Numbered from the stretch's first letter, positions 1-8,931 are shown. The stretch: 64,000 bases of DNA from Parcubacteria group bacterium M10-OD1-1 (GCA_003056145.1 LSNL01000001.1:1-64000); one strand, 5' to 3'. Numbers and translations are program-made. Notes: generated from the sequence alone by a model not told the origin.

Positions 1-45
1 AAGAATTTTAACCCTGCCGAAAAAAATCGGGCGAAGCCCGAAAAA

Positions 46-96
46 CAAAAGGGCAAAAAGGAAGGGGGTCTGGGGGAAGGAATTTTTGCCCTTTTG
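46..96. repeat. 14-bp inverted repeat
   Basis: The arm caaaagggcaaaaa (46-59) is perfectly complementary to 83-96. The 23-base loop between them is G-rich (runs of five Gs). Because the 3' arm begins with five Ts but no T-run follows the stem, it is not a standard terminator. Confidence 0.6.
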
Positions 97-142
97 CAAT
101 TAAAAATAGAGCGTTTCCGCTTTTCTCTGATTAAGAGAAACC

Positions 143-223
143 CAAAACAGAAAATTTTTCAAATCCTATTAAAAGAAAAAAATGGGGGCAGAAAAAAAAT
201 GTATTGAAAAATTTTCTGTTTTG
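143..223. repeat. 20-bp perfect inverted repeat
   Basis: Arms 143-162 and 204-223 are exact reverse complements over 20 bases, separated by 41 bases. Both arms are A/T-rich with a central CAGAAAA/TTTTCTG core. It is one of a cluster of inverted repeats in the first 430 bases and overlaps no gene. Confidence 0.65.
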
Positions 224-396
224 TTCCGCCGTAGCGAAGCGGAGGCGAGCGGAAATGCATCGATTAAATTACCGATTTCATCGGAGCGTAAGAAAGAAGT
301 CAGAGCTACCACGCGCTCGGCGCGTAGTCAGTCTTCCAAATCCGCAAGCGGATTTTCTTTGAAAAAAGTTCGGATTTCATCATATAGACGGAGCCA

Positions 397-428
397 AAAA
401 AAATACAGAGTTAACTCTGTATTTTTTT
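397..428. terminator. Bidirectional terminator-like palindrome
   Basis: A 32-bp perfect palindrome with a TACAGAGTT/AACTCTGTA core is flanked by an A-run on the left and a T-run on the right, so either strand would give a hairpin followed by U residues. It closes the hairpin-rich segment and insulates the decarboxylase gene from whatever lies upstream of the window. Confidence 0.6.
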
Positions 429-531
429 ATTGTACTATTTATGTTGTCAAATAATTATCCTAGGTTTTTGATAATTAAAGCCTCAGCTAAAAAACAGCTA
501 TCAATCTATTTATTTTTACTATAAACTAATA

Positions 532-561
532 TTGATTTTTTATTAACTTTATGTTTATACT
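532..561 (+). promoter_or_regulatory. Probable sigma70 promoter of the decarboxylase operon
   Basis: TTGATT (532-537) and TATACT (556-561) are separated by 18 bases, close to the sigma70 consensus. The predicted transcript would have a leader of roughly 90 bases before the strong Shine-Dalgarno sequence at 642-649. No operator or riboswitch-like fold is evident in that leader. Confidence 0.45.
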
Positions 562-656
562 GTAACAGAAGTGGTTTAAAAATCACATTTTTTGTTACTT
601 TAACAATTAGTAAGTTTTAAGCATTTTTTAACATCTACCTTAAGGAGGTAATTATA

Positions 657-1964
657 ATGCCCATTAGTAATGCTTTTCGAAAGAGACTGTTTGCTGTTTT
701 GCCAAAAATTATTTTAAATTTTGGAACTCCCTTTATTTTGTATGATATTGAGGGAATTAAAGAGACCTACAAGGCGTTAGCTGCATGTTTCGAAGAATTG
801 CAGTATAATAATTTTTTTGCTGTTAAAGCTACACCAGAACCATATATCCTTGAGATCATGCGAGATCTTGGATGTGGTTTTGATTGTAGCTCAATTCCTG
901 AGCTACTGATGGTCAGAAAAATTGGAGCAAAACCAGAAGATATTATGTTTACATCTAATAACACTTCAGAACAGGAGTTTGAAGTTGCTGCAGCAGATGG
1001 TGGATGTATTTTGAACCTTGATGATATCAGTTTGATTGATCAAGTTCCAAAAATGCCGGAGCGTATTTGCTTCCGTTATAATCCTGGACCAGCACGGTCG
1101 GGTAATGTTATTATCGGAGATCCTGTTGAGTCAAAGTATGGTGTGCCAGATGAAGATATTATTGAGGCATATGCAAGAGCAAAAGAACGTGGGGCAGCAA
1201 TTTTTGGATTACACGCCATGATTTGTTCCAATGAACTTAATTATGAATATCTAGCAGAAAATGCTAACATGCTCATTAATGTTGCGAGAAGGCTATATGA
1301 TGAACTTGGAATTGAACTAGAGTTCATTAACATTGGTGGTGGTATCGGTATTCCGTATAAACCAGAAGATGAGCCAGTTGATATCATTAGGATGGGATCT
1401 CGTATCACTGAGATTATGAAGCATTTTGAGAATGATATTGGATATATGCCAAAGTTGTATACAGAGTCTGGTAGATATATTACTGGTCCACATGGAGTAT
1501 TAGTTATGAGTGTTCAAAATATCATGAATAAGTACCGTAAATATATCGGTACAGATGCATGTATGAATGCTAATATGCGTCCAGCTATGTACGGAGCTCA
1601 CCATGAAATTTCCGCATTAGGAAAACAGACTACTACATCAAAAGAAGTTGTTGATGTAGTAGGATCATTATGTGAAAATAATGATAAGTTTGCCATACAA
1701 AGAGTATTACCAAAACTCAAAATTGGTGATATTCTCATTCAAGATGATGTTGGCGCTCATTCTGTTGCGATGGGCTTCAATTACAATGGCAGACTACGTC
1801 CAAAACAACTAGCGTTAGAATATTCAACTGTTCATTGCATTAGACGCAAACAAGTTCCAGAAGATCTCGATATCACCCTTCAAGGTGGCGATGTCGGGAA
1901 AACCATTCAATTGCATCAGGAATTAAAAGGAGTGAGTCATGAGCAAACAAAGCAGATTACCTAA
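657..1964 (+). CDS. lysA: PLP-dependent decarboxylase, LysA-like (diaminopimelate decarboxylase family)
   Basis: Fold-type III PLP decarboxylase of 435 residues, close to the usual LysA length. Visible family marks are the PLP lysine in FFAVKATPEP (about residue 57), the phosphate-binding GGGIGIPY (about 228-235), ESGRYITGPHG, and the second-subunit motif GSLCENNDKF. LysA decarboxylates meso-diaminopimelate to lysine in the cytoplasm; ornithine- or arginine-type substrates are possible relatives. The start is fixed by AAGGAGGT at 642-649, seven bases before ATG. It overlaps the next gene by 26 bases, so the two are translationally coupled. Codon use favours more G/C than the rest of the window, suggesting transfer. 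The lysA symbol reflects family, not proven substrate. Confidence 0.8.
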   Translation: MPISNAFRKRLFAVLPKIILNFGTPFILYDIEGIKETYKALAACFEELQYNNFFAVKATPEPYILEIMRDLGCGFDCSSIPELLMVRKIGAKPEDIMFTSNNTSEQEFEVAAADGGCILNLDDISLIDQVPKMPERICFRYNPGPARSGNVIIGDPVESKYGVPDEDIIEAYARAKERGAAIFGLHAMICSNELNYEYLAENANMLINVARRLYDELGIELEFINIGGGIGIPYKPEDEPVDIIRMGSRITEIMKHFENDIGYMPKLYTESGRYITGPHGVLVMSVQNIMNKYRKYIGTDACMNANMRPAMYGAHHEISALGKQTTTSKEVVDVVGSLCENNDKFAIQRVLPKLKIGDILIQDDVGAHSVAMGFNYNGRLRPKQLALEYSTVHCIRRKQVPEDLDITLQGGDVGKTIQLHQELKGVSHEQTKQIT

Positions 1965-3126
1965 GGGCGGAACAAATCTTTTCCAGGCTATTAAAGCTAA
2001 AACAGATGAGGCAATAGCATCAGGACAAAAAATCTATAAATTGTCTATTGGGCAACCTGTTGGTCCAGCATTAGAAGTTGCCAGAAAAGCTGCAGCAGCA
2101 GGTGTGCTGAGTAGCAAAGAATCCATGCATGAATACCAGGATAATGGAAGTCCGGGTGTTCCTGATTTTGCTAAGAAATTTTGTCAGTTTCATAATACTG
2201 TGAATTTTGATGATATTGAAGGACTGGCATTTTTGCCAATCCCAGGCATCAAACCGATGCTTCCACTCGTTCCGTTGGCATGTGGTAGTACTAAATCCAA
2301 ACCGTTAAAAATTGGTGTAATGACTGATCCAGGTTATCCTGTACCAAAAACATGGGATGGATACTTGCCATACGAGGCCATTCCTATTCCACTAACTCCA
2401 CGAAATGAGTTTAGATTTCATGTTAATGATTTAGATGATGAATTGTGGTGTGTAATGTTAAATTACCCACATAATCCAACGGGTCAAACCGTGACCAAAA
2501 CTTGGTGGCGTGATCTGTGTAATTATTGTGAGGCGAATGATATCCGTATCTTCAATGATGCGGCTTATGCAAAATTGGTGTTTGGAGAACATTGTACTTT
2601 AGCTAATGTTGCAGTTGAGTATCCAAGATTATCCTGGGCAGAGGCTTATTCAGCTTCAAAGATGGGATGTAATTTCACTGGTTGGAGAATTGGAGCCATT
2701 GTTGGATCCGAGGATTTTATTGGTGATATTGCCACTATTAAGGGTAATATTGATTCAGGATTTTTTGCTCCAGCAGCAACTGGTGTGCTTGCAGTAGTGG
2801 AGCATGCATCGGATGCTGTTGATGATTATTGTCAAACATTTCAACAACGTCAAAAATGGCTTTGTGATACCTTACAAGAGAGAGGTATGCAGCTTGCAAC
2901 TGAACCACAGGCAACCTTTTTTAATCTGTGGCTAACACCAAAAAAAGCATTTGGTCAGATAATTGAAAGTGCCGAGCAGTTTAATTATTTGATGATTGAA
3001 AAAACTGGCTTAGTTGGTGTACATTTTGAACCGTATATACGGTATGCGGTTGTTGCTGATATTTTGCAACCTGGCTTTCAGAAAGCGATTATCAACGCCT
3101 TTAATCAGGCACAAGTTGAATATTAA
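1939..3126 (+). CDS. Class I/II aminotransferase, possibly DapL-like
   Basis: Fold-type I PLP aminotransferase of 395 residues. It shows the cofactor motifs NYPHNPTG (about 175-182), NDAAYAKLVF, and SASKMGCNFTGWRIG with the Schiff-base lysine. The large-domain start (GTNLFQAIKAKTDEAI, then IGQPVGP and EYQDNGSPGVPDF) is typical of the LL-diaminopimelate/aspartate aminotransferase superfamily. The C-terminal carboxylate-binding segment (PYIRYAVV) is divergent. ATG is preceded by AAAAGGAG six bases away and lies inside the end of the decarboxylase gene. Partnership with LysA suggests diaminopimelate or lysine metabolism, but a dedicated amino-acid-derived product is equally possible. The substrate cannot be read from the sequence. 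Confidence 0.75.
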   Translation: MSKQSRLPKGGTNLFQAIKAKTDEAIASGQKIYKLSIGQPVGPALEVARKAAAAGVLSSKESMHEYQDNGSPGVPDFAKKFCQFHNTVNFDDIEGLAFLPIPGIKPMLPLVPLACGSTKSKPLKIGVMTDPGYPVPKTWDGYLPYEAIPIPLTPRNEFRFHVNDLDDELWCVMLNYPHNPTGQTVTKTWWRDLCNYCEANDIRIFNDAAYAKLVFGEHCTLANVAVEYPRLSWAEAYSASKMGCNFTGWRIGAIVGSEDFIGDIATIKGNIDSGFFAPAATGVLAVVEHASDAVDDYCQTFQQRQKWLCDTLQERGMQLATEPQATFFNLWLTPKKAFGQIIESAEQFNYLMIEKTGLVGVHFEPYIRYAVVADILQPGFQKAIINAFNQAQVEY

Positions 3127-3162
3127 CAGAAAATATTTTCCGTATTGCCGTATCGTAAGACA

Positions 3163-3201
3163 AAAAAGCTATTAAACATAATTTATGTTTAATAGCTTTT
3201 T
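3163..3201 (+). terminator. Rho-independent terminator of the LysA/aminotransferase operon
   Basis: An 18-bp perfect stem (3163-3180 with 3184-3201) has a three-base loop and ends in a T-run, 36 bases after the aminotransferase stop codon. Confidence 0.85.
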
Positions 3202-3378
3202 ATTTATTATAGATTGAAAACAATGAAAAAATCAGTATCTCTTAAAATCTACCTATCCATCAAGAAACTCTACACTCAAACGATTATGTAAATTATAATC
3301 AGATAATGTCAGAATTAGATCATAATAAATAATTGATAAAATAGTTTAATGACAGAGCGCATCTTAATATTTCAATAT

Positions 3379-4257
3379 TTATAAAAATATTTCTTCCGTT
3401 TTGCCTAACGCATCCATTGCGTCAAGAATTATTGGCAGGATTTTATCATTCTTGAAATATTTAGAATTTTCCATATTTTCACGAACCCACTCAATCGCTG
3501 TTTTATGGTCTGAATCGCCCCGTCTCCTTCTGGCTTCATATTGATCCATCGCCATCAAAATACGCCCTCCGATAGCATTGATATATTCCTCCATCAAACC
3601 AATAGTTTCAGATTGAAATGGAACATCTGATTCAGAAAGATTATAAGGATTTATGCCTTTATTGAAATGATGCGATCCAGCAATAATCCGAGTACTTTTA
3701 GTTAAATTTTTAGGAAATTTTTCCAGAATATCATGAGTCCATTGAGCGTGCATATCCCAAAATTCACGCATAGTCACTTGTAAATTAATCTTCATCATTT
3801 TTAAATGACTAGTAACTTCCTCAGCTTCTTCTTTTGAAAAATTATTTGAAACCATATCTTCCAAAGAAAGATTTGGATCCTTAAAACTTTCTTTCGCAAA
3901 AATTTTCACAATTGATTTGGATTCATCTAAGGTGGCACTATCCGGTCCAGTTTTTCCAATATCATGCAGGATAGCCGCCATACGCCCCTCACCTTTTTGT
4001 TTATCTGTAAGCATCAATTCAGGATGAGAATCAGCATAATATTTTTCAAAATAATCAAATACATTTCCAAGTCCACGTTCAATTTTACGAGAATCTTCAT
4101 TAAATCTTGATTCTTTTTCAAGCAAAATTAGTCTCTGAATCAGATCTTCATTTAATTTCTCTCTAAAACCAGTCTTTTCTAAACTTTCTTCTATTTGTTT
4201 TCTCCAATCTACTTCTTCTTCTTTTTTAGATAAAAACCACACTTCTTCTTTTTCCAT
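3379..4257 (-). CDS. HD-domain phosphohydrolase
   Basis: Cytosolic protein of 292 residues. After a charged N-terminal segment of about 60 residues it carries metal-dependent HD-superfamily motifs: LHDIGKTGP with H98-D99, a later MHAQWTHDIL, IAGSHHFNKG, and a C-terminal MDQYEARRRRGDSDHKTA. The spacing of HD, H, H and D residues resembles HD-GYP/RpfG-type phosphodiesterases, but the GYP signature is absent. The substrate (cyclic dinucleotide, nucleotide or other phosphoester) is unknown. It stands alone, divergent from the ABC-F gene, with more than 200 bases of A/T-rich sequence between them. Confidence 0.7.
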   Translation of the reverse strand: MEKEEVWFLSKKEEEVDWRKQIEESLEKTGFREKLNEDLIQRLILLEKESRFNEDSRKIERGLGNVFDYFEKYYADSHPELMLTDKQKGEGRMAAILHDIGKTGPDSATLDESKSIVKIFAKESFKDPNLSLEDMVSNNFSKEEAEEVTSHLKMMKINLQVTMREFWDMHAQWTHDILEKFPKNLTKSTRIIAGSHHFNKGINPYNLSESDVPFQSETIGLMEEYINAIGGRILMAMDQYEARRRRGDSDHKTAIEWVRENMENSKYFKNDKILPIILDAMDALGKTEEIFL

Positions 4258-4540
4258 ATTTTTTAGTTTAAGATTATTGCTTTTATTCTACCACAACTTA
4301 ATAAATAGCTACTATGCAAGAACATTTTTTTCATAAATACTACCCCATAATAATATCTGACAATTTATTGATTTATTTATAAATATATCTAGGGAAAGAA
4401 ATAGATACAGGAATATATTTATCTATCTATTTTCTTGCAAAGTAAGTTTAAATAAAAGTGCCTTCCCTCTTTCAATTTTTTTCTAAATGCACTATACTAA
4501 AAACTCAATACTTTTTATTTTTAAATTTACTTCTACTATT

Positions 4541-5992
4541 ATGTCCAACAATGATGTCGCTATTAGATTTAACAAAGTTTCTTTTGAATACAGCTGGGAT
4601 AAACCCATTTTAGATGAAACCTCATTTTCTTTGAGAGAAGGATCAAAATTCACCTTAATGGGACAAAACGGAGCTGGAAAAAGTACCATTCTCAATCTAA
4701 TTATTGGGTCCTTAAAACCTGATGATGGATCAATATTCATAAATCCTGATTTAATTATTTCTTATGCTAAGCAAGTTATCCCAAGAGAGGAAATGAAATT
4801 AACTTTGCGAGAATTTTTTGAAAAATGTTTTTCAGAAAAAATGTACGATATTGACCGAAGGATTGATACTGTCTTGGAAATCGTTAACCTTCAAGCGAGC
4901 TATGATCAAAAAATAAAGCTATTCTCTGGAGGACAACAAGCTCGTCTACTTATGGCTTCAGCTCTCATTCAGGAACCCGATATTTTAATTCTTGATGAGC
5001 CAACTAACAACCTAGATCAAGAAGGTATTGATCACTTAACCGCTTTTCTTATGACTTATGAGAAAACTTGTATAGTAATTTCTCATGATGCTAATTTTCT
5101 CAATTGTTTTACTGATGGAGTACTTTACCTTGATGTTTTTACTAAGAAAATCCATCAGTATATCGGAGACTATTATACAGTAGTTGAAGAAATTGCCGAA
5201 CAAATAAAAAAAGAGGAACGGAAAAATTCTCAATATGAAAAAGAAATCCGTGCTAATAAAGAAAAAGCTAATTTTTTTGCTAACAAAGGTGGGAAAATGA
5301 GACTAGTTGCCAGAAAAATGCGACTTAAAGCCGAGGAAATGGAAAAATCTAAAGTTAATGTCCGAAGAGAAGATAAAGCTATTCGTAATTTTGAAATTCC
5401 CGCGCAGAAAAAACTCAATGGCGAGATTATAAACATATCTTCTTTGACTATAATGCAAAACCAAAAATTGATTTCAAAAAAAGTCAATATATCTCTTCGA
5501 AAAAACCAACATTTACTCCTTAGCGGTCCCAATGGCATTGGAAAAACAACGCTACTCGAAGAACTTGCTAGTGGAAAAGCTGAAGGTGCCAAAATTACAA
5601 GCCAAATCAAAGTTGGATACTACCGACAAGATTTTTCCACTCTAAACTTTGATGACTCAGTCTTTGATTCTCTTCAGGAAGTGATGCAAGAAAAAGATGA
5701 AGAAAAACTACGGAGTGTCGCGTCTGGATTTTTGATAGCTAAAGAAACAATTTATGCCAAGATTAGCTCTCTCTCGGAAGGACAAAAAGGATTAGTATCT
5801 TTTGCCCGCCTTATGCTTGGAGAACCAGGATTACTTATTTTAGATGAACCAACCAATCATATTAACTTTCGTCATCTCCCTATTATTGCTAAAGCACTAG
5901 ATAACTATACCGGTGCAATGATCTTAGTTAGCCATGTCCCAGAATTCGTAGAACAAATACGAATTGATGAAACCCTAGATTTAGCAAAATAA
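4541..5992 (+). CDS. ABC-F family ATPase (ribosome-associated type)
   Basis: Soluble protein with two ABC ATPase domains and no membrane segments, 483 residues from the ATG at 4541. An upstream in-frame ATG at 4487 would add 18 unlikely hydrophobic residues. Domain 1 has GQNGAGKST, the signature FSGGQQ and ILDEPTNNLD. Domain 2 has GPNGIGKTT, the altered signature LSEGQ and ILDEPTNHI. The long charged linker (roughly residues 210-295) corresponds to the arm that reaches the P-site tRNA in ABC-F proteins. Members either rescue stalled ribosomes or protect against ribosome-targeting antibiotics; which applies here cannot be decided. Confidence 0.85.
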   Translation: MSNNDVAIRFNKVSFEYSWDKPILDETSFSLREGSKFTLMGQNGAGKSTILNLIIGSLKPDDGSIFINPDLIISYAKQVIPREEMKLTLREFFEKCFSEKMYDIDRRIDTVLEIVNLQASYDQKIKLFSGGQQARLLMASALIQEPDILILDEPTNNLDQEGIDHLTAFLMTYEKTCIVISHDANFLNCFTDGVLYLDVFTKKIHQYIGDYYTVVEEIAEQIKKEERKNSQYEKEIRANKEKANFFANKGGKMRLVARKMRLKAEEMEKSKVNVRREDKAIRNFEIPAQKKLNGEIINISSLTIMQNQKLISKKVNISLRKNQHLLLSGPNGIGKTTLLEELASGKAEGAKITSQIKVGYYRQDFSTLNFDDSVFDSLQEVMQEKDEEKLRSVASGFLIAKETIYAKISSLSEGQKGLVSFARLMLGEPGLLILDEPTNHINFRHLPIIAKALDNYTGAMILVSHVPEFVEQIRIDETLDLAK

Positions 5993-6096
5993 ATAGCCTT
6001 ACTAACAGAATTTACTAAAGTGGTTTTAGATTGAAGAAATTATATTTTTATGTATAATATACATATAATGAACTTTTAAATTTATTAAAAAAAATT

Positions 6097-6303
6097 ATGT
6101 CTATAAAAACAGTAATTTTTTATCTCCTTCTTGCTGATAGCATCAGTTGTAATTTAATGGTAGTTTTTGGAGCTAAATGGTATATTCAACATTTTCGCGT
6201 TTTTTCTCGTTGGTTTCCGCCAGCTAAAGGTTGGGCACTTTACTATCTTATTTTAGTCCTCTGGATTGGATTTCTGCTTTTTCAAACTCATCAACTGTTT
6301 TAA
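6097..6303 (+). CDS. Small membrane protein, two predicted helices
   Basis: A 68-residue hydrophobic protein with probable membrane helices at about residues 5-25 and 45-63, joined by a basic and aromatic stretch (FRVFSRWFPPAKGW). I do not recognise the family. It is followed 39 bases later by another tiny membrane-protein gene, so the two are probably co-transcribed. No function can be inferred. Confidence 0.55.
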   Translation: MSIKTVIFYLLLADSISCNLMVVFGAKWYIQHFRVFSRWFPPAKGWALYYLILVLWIGFLLFQTHQLF

Positions 6304-6342
6304 ATCAGCTATTATTAGTAAACCATTTTAAACTTTTATTTT

Positions 6343-6516
6343 ATGAAGAAATTAATTATGCTTTTTATGTTTATTGGCTCTTCTTTAGGCAGTTATTTTC
6401 CTGTTTTATGGGGAGGCGGTTTATTTTCAATGTCTTCGATTTTTTTTGGAGCAATAGGTGGTTTCGCTGGCATCTGGATAGGATATAGACTTTCTAATAG
6501 GTTAGGCTTAAGCTAA
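6343..6516 (+). CDS. 57-residue glycine-rich membrane protein
   Basis: ATG at 6343 opens a 57-codon frame ending in TAA at 6514-6516. It begins MKKLIMLFMFIGSSLGSYFP and continues with WGGGLF, then GAIGGFAGIWIGYRLSNRL. Two short hydrophobic helices carry small-residue (glycine-zipper-like) faces, followed by a basic tail, so it probably sits in the membrane and may oligomerise. Small proteins of this shape are common in Patescibacteria; I know of no assigned role. A longer overlapping frame at 6231-6488 in another phase is not protein-like. Confidence 0.55.
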   Translation: MKKLIMLFMFIGSSLGSYFPVLWGGGLFSMSSIFFGAIGGFAGIWIGYRLSNRLGLS

Positions 6517-6719
6517 AATATAGTCAATTTAAAACATATTATTTACCTAGATAATCTTCTTATTATTAGTCTAGATTTTGGTACCATAATAAACAATTAA
6601 ACCTATCCTGAATAATTGACAGATGGACAAATTTTAATAAAATTCTTTTTTTAATATTTTCTCAAATTATTTACTTATGCTATTATTGAAATGTACCATA
6701 AATAAATAAATAAGATATT

Positions 6720-7223
6720 ATGTCTAAAACACAAGAAAATTTAAAAACAGCTTTTGCTGGTGAGTCTCAAGCTAATAGAAGATACCTGGCTTTTGCTAAG
6801 GTTGCTGAAAAAGAAGGTAAAGATAATCTAGCTCGTCTTTTTCGTGCCATCGCTCAAGGAGAAACCATTCACGCCCTTAATCACTTAGCTACTTTAGGTG
6901 AAGTAAAAGATAGCGTTGAAAATCTTAAAGCAGCTATCCAAGGAGAAACCTATGAATTTGAAAAAATGTATCCAGAATTTATCAAAGAAGCTCAAGATGA
7001 GGAAGAAAAATCAGCTAAAGTAAGTTTTGAAAGAGCTAACTCAGTAGAAAAATTACATCAAAAAATGTACTCTGAGGCTTTAGAAACAATTCAAATCAAT
7101 AATGATCTTGAAGAAGAAAAATATTTCGTTTGTGAGGTCTGTGGTTATTTAGCTAAAGAGGGTGCTCCAAATAACTGCCCTGTCTGTGGAGCTTCTAAAG
7201 AAAACTTTTCTGAAATAAAATAA
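6720..7223 (+). CDS. rbr: Rubrerythrin
   Basis: Rubrerythrin of 167 residues, a non-haem di-iron peroxidase that reduces hydrogen peroxide in anaerobes and microaerophiles. The four-helix ferritin-like part carries the iron ligands: E15 in FAGESQANRRY, E48-x-x-H51 in QGETIHA, then the second half QGETYEFEKMYPEF and a later E-x-x-H. The C-terminal rubredoxin-like iron site is formed by CEVCGY and CPVCGA. It stands alone between A/T-rich intergenic stretches and ends before a convergent terminator. Electron donors (rubredoxin, NADH oxidoreductase) are not in the window. It points to an oxygen-sensitive lifestyle. Confidence 0.95.
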   Translation: MSKTQENLKTAFAGESQANRRYLAFAKVAEKEGKDNLARLFRAIAQGETIHALNHLATLGEVKDSVENLKAAIQGETYEFEKMYPEFIKEAQDEEEKSAKVSFERANSVEKLHQKMYSEALETIQINNDLEEEKYFVCEVCGYLAKEGAPNNCPVCGASKENFSEIK

Positions 7224-7280
7224 ATAATTCAGAAGATACTTAAACCAACTTCCTTCTATTTTTTATTTTAAAGAATATCA

Positions 7281-7314
7281 AAAAATCCCGGACACGTTTT
7301 GTACCGGGATTTTT
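7281..7314. terminator. Bidirectional terminator between rubrerythrin and helicase genes
   Basis: An 11-bp perfect stem, AAAAATCCCGG (7281-7291) with CCGGGATTTTT (7304-7314), has a 12-base loop. A- and T-runs flank it, so it can serve both convergent genes. Confidence 0.85.
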
Positions 7315-7345
7315 ATTATTTTAAAATTCTCTTTTAAAATTAGTC

Positions 7346-8560
7346 CTACTCAATAAAAGTTAAGGCTGTTCCTTTTTGATCAGCTCGTCCAGTTCTGCCA
7401 ATTCGGTGTATATAATCTTCATAAGTAGCTGGGACATCAAAATTAATTACATGGCTAACTTTAGGAATATCTAACCCTCTAGCTGCCACATCAGTAGCAA
7501 CTAGAATATTAACTGCATTCTCTTTGAACATTTTTAGTGCTCGTTGTCTTTTATTTTGAGGTTTGTCTCCATGAATGGATTCTGATTTAAAACCTCTTTG
7601 ACATAACCCTCTAGAAAGTTTATCGGCTCCGTGTTTAGTTCTAGAAAAAATTAAAACTTTTTCAAATTGAGATTGAATAAGCAAATCATGAAGCATCTCC
7701 ATTTTATTCATTCCACTTTTAACTCGTACAACATCTTGATCAATCTGACTCGCTGTATCTCTAGATTGAATAACAATTTTTTTCGGATGGACTAAAAAAG
7801 TATTCACTATTCTTTCAATTTCATTTGAAAAAGTCGCCGAAAATAACATTATTTGACGTTTTTTAGCTACTAGAGATAATAGTAATTTTACGTCATCGAT
7901 AAATCCCATATCTAACATTCTATCAGCCTCGTCTAAGACAACACTGCTAAATTTAGTTAGGTTCAAAGCTTTTCTAGTAATTAAATCTTTTAATCTTCCT
8001 GGCGTTCCTATAACTACATTAGGTAGTGCTCGTAATTTCATAATCTGTCTCTGAATATTAGCACCTCCAACAACCACCACCGCTGAGATTCTTAATCCTT
8101 GAGAAAAAGTCAAAAATTCTTCTTGGATTTGAATAGCTAATTCTCTAGTTGGAGTAACAATAAGAGCCTTCTCTTGAGGATTAAGTAATATTTTATTAAT
8201 AATAGGAATTAAAAAAGCAGCTGTTTTGCCAGTTCCTGTATTAGCTAAACCAATAATATCTTCTCCTGCTAAAACAACTGGAATGGCTTTGTCTTGAATT
8301 GGAGTTGGTTTACTGAAACCATGCCGAGCAATCGTTTTTTTCAGACTAGTATGAATTTGAAAATCATCAAATAAATATTTTGGTTGAAAAGCCTCAGCTG
8401 GTTTTGCTTCCTCAGCTTTGTTGATAAAACGATTAACATCAATTGTTTTACCTGTAAATCTTCTCCTATTAGTAGGAAATCTATTTCTTGATTTATTTCT
8501 CCAATTAGTTTTGCTACGTGGTTGATGCGTATTATTTCTTTTATACATTGTATCTAACAT
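7346..8560 (-). CDS. DEAD-box ATP-dependent RNA helicase
   Basis: RNA helicase of 404 residues. An arginine/lysine-rich N-terminal tail of about 35 residues (TNWRNKSRNRFPTNRRR region) precedes the RecA-like core. Motifs in order are the Q-motif (FSKPTPIQ), I (TGTGKTA), PTRELA, TPGR, DEAD, SAT, then in domain 2 IFSRTKHGADKL, VATDVAARGLD and HRIGRTGR. The protein ends only about a dozen residues after motif VI, so it lacks the C-terminal extension of RhlE/CsdA proteins and substrate targeting may rely on the basic N-tail. Expected roles are ribosome assembly or mRNA turnover. A second in-frame ATG lies four codons downstream. Confidence 0.9.
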   Translation of the reverse strand: MLDTMYKRNNTHQPRSKTNWRNKSRNRFPTNRRRFTGKTIDVNRFINKAEEAKPAEAFQPKYLFDDFQIHTSLKKTIARHGFSKPTPIQDKAIPVVLAGEDIIGLANTGTGKTAAFLIPIINKILLNPQEKALIVTPTRELAIQIQEEFLTFSQGLRISAVVVVGGANIQRQIMKLRALPNVVIGTPGRLKDLITRKALNLTKFSSVVLDEADRMLDMGFIDDVKLLLSLVAKKRQIMLFSATFSNEIERIVNTFLVHPKKIVIQSRDTASQIDQDVVRVKSGMNKMEMLHDLLIQSQFEKVLIFSRTKHGADKLSRGLCQRGFKSESIHGDKPQNKRQRALKMFKENAVNILVATDVAARGLDIPKVSHVINFDVPATYEDYIHRIGRTGRADQKGTALTFIE

Positions 8561-8739
8561 AAAAATTAAAATATTTTATGTTTAGATACCAAGGAAGTAT
8601 TAACATAAAAGATAACTATATCACCTAAAGTTAATTCTGTCAAATTAAACTAACTTCAAAAAAACAATCGCAACGCTCCTATGAAATAAAAAAAAGTGGC
8701 AGGTTTTTCCTACCACAAAGATATTTAACTAAATGGGTT

Positions 8740-8931
8740 TTAATATCTGCTATTAAAACCACCCCCACAAACCCACTTTGTGAGTTCTATTCTTTTTTTC
8801 CAATATTTTTCTTCTTTTTTATTATCAGAAAAAAAACAACACTCAGCTTTATCCTGAGAAGGAGTAAGCCCAGCCAAACAGCCATCCTCACTATGATATC
8901 TAAAATTATTACATTTCTGACATAATTGCAT
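8740..8931 (-). CDS. Small cysteine-rich protein
   Basis: A 63-residue protein starting MQLCQKCNNFRYHSEDGCL with cysteines at 4, 7, 18, 31 and 32 and one near the C-terminus. This pattern suggests a bound metal such as zinc, or a small iron-sulfur site. The start is well supported by GGAGG six to seven bases upstream of ATG on the minus strand. I do not recognise the family. It lies alone between the helicase gene and the efflux operon. Confidence 0.6.
   Translation of the reverse strand: MQLCQKCNNFRYHSEDGCLAGLTPSQDKAECCFFSDNKKEEKYWKKRIELTKWVCGGGFNSRY

Larger units (their letters stand above)
1..656. other. Non-coding, hairpin-dense leader region
   Basis: I see no credible gene in this stretch. 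It carries an unusual number of short perfect inverted repeats: 27-41 (tcgggc/gcccga), 46-59 with 83-96, 143-162 with 204-223, 272-276 with 280-284, 338-345 with 348-355, and a 32-bp palindrome at 397-428. The part from about 225 to 360 is clearly richer in G+C than its surroundings. The last 200 bases hold a probable promoter and the ribosome binding site of the decarboxylase gene. A 90-codon reading frame at 182-454 runs through the hairpins and resembles no protein. The region may be a structured transcript end, a repeat cluster or the edge of an inserted segment. Confidence 0.6.

Noticed and set aside
182..454. 90-codon plus-strand reading frame
   Set aside because: It runs through several hairpins and the terminator palindrome, has no ribosome binding site, and its Ser/Arg-rich translation looks like no protein.
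5230..5610. 126-codon antisense frame within the ABC-F gene
   Set aside because: It lies wholly opposite a strong conserved gene and has a biased, hydrophobic shadow translation.
6231..6488. 85-codon frame between the small membrane genes
   Set aside because: It overlaps the 68-residue gene in another phase and the better-supported 57-residue gene; the translation is not family-like.
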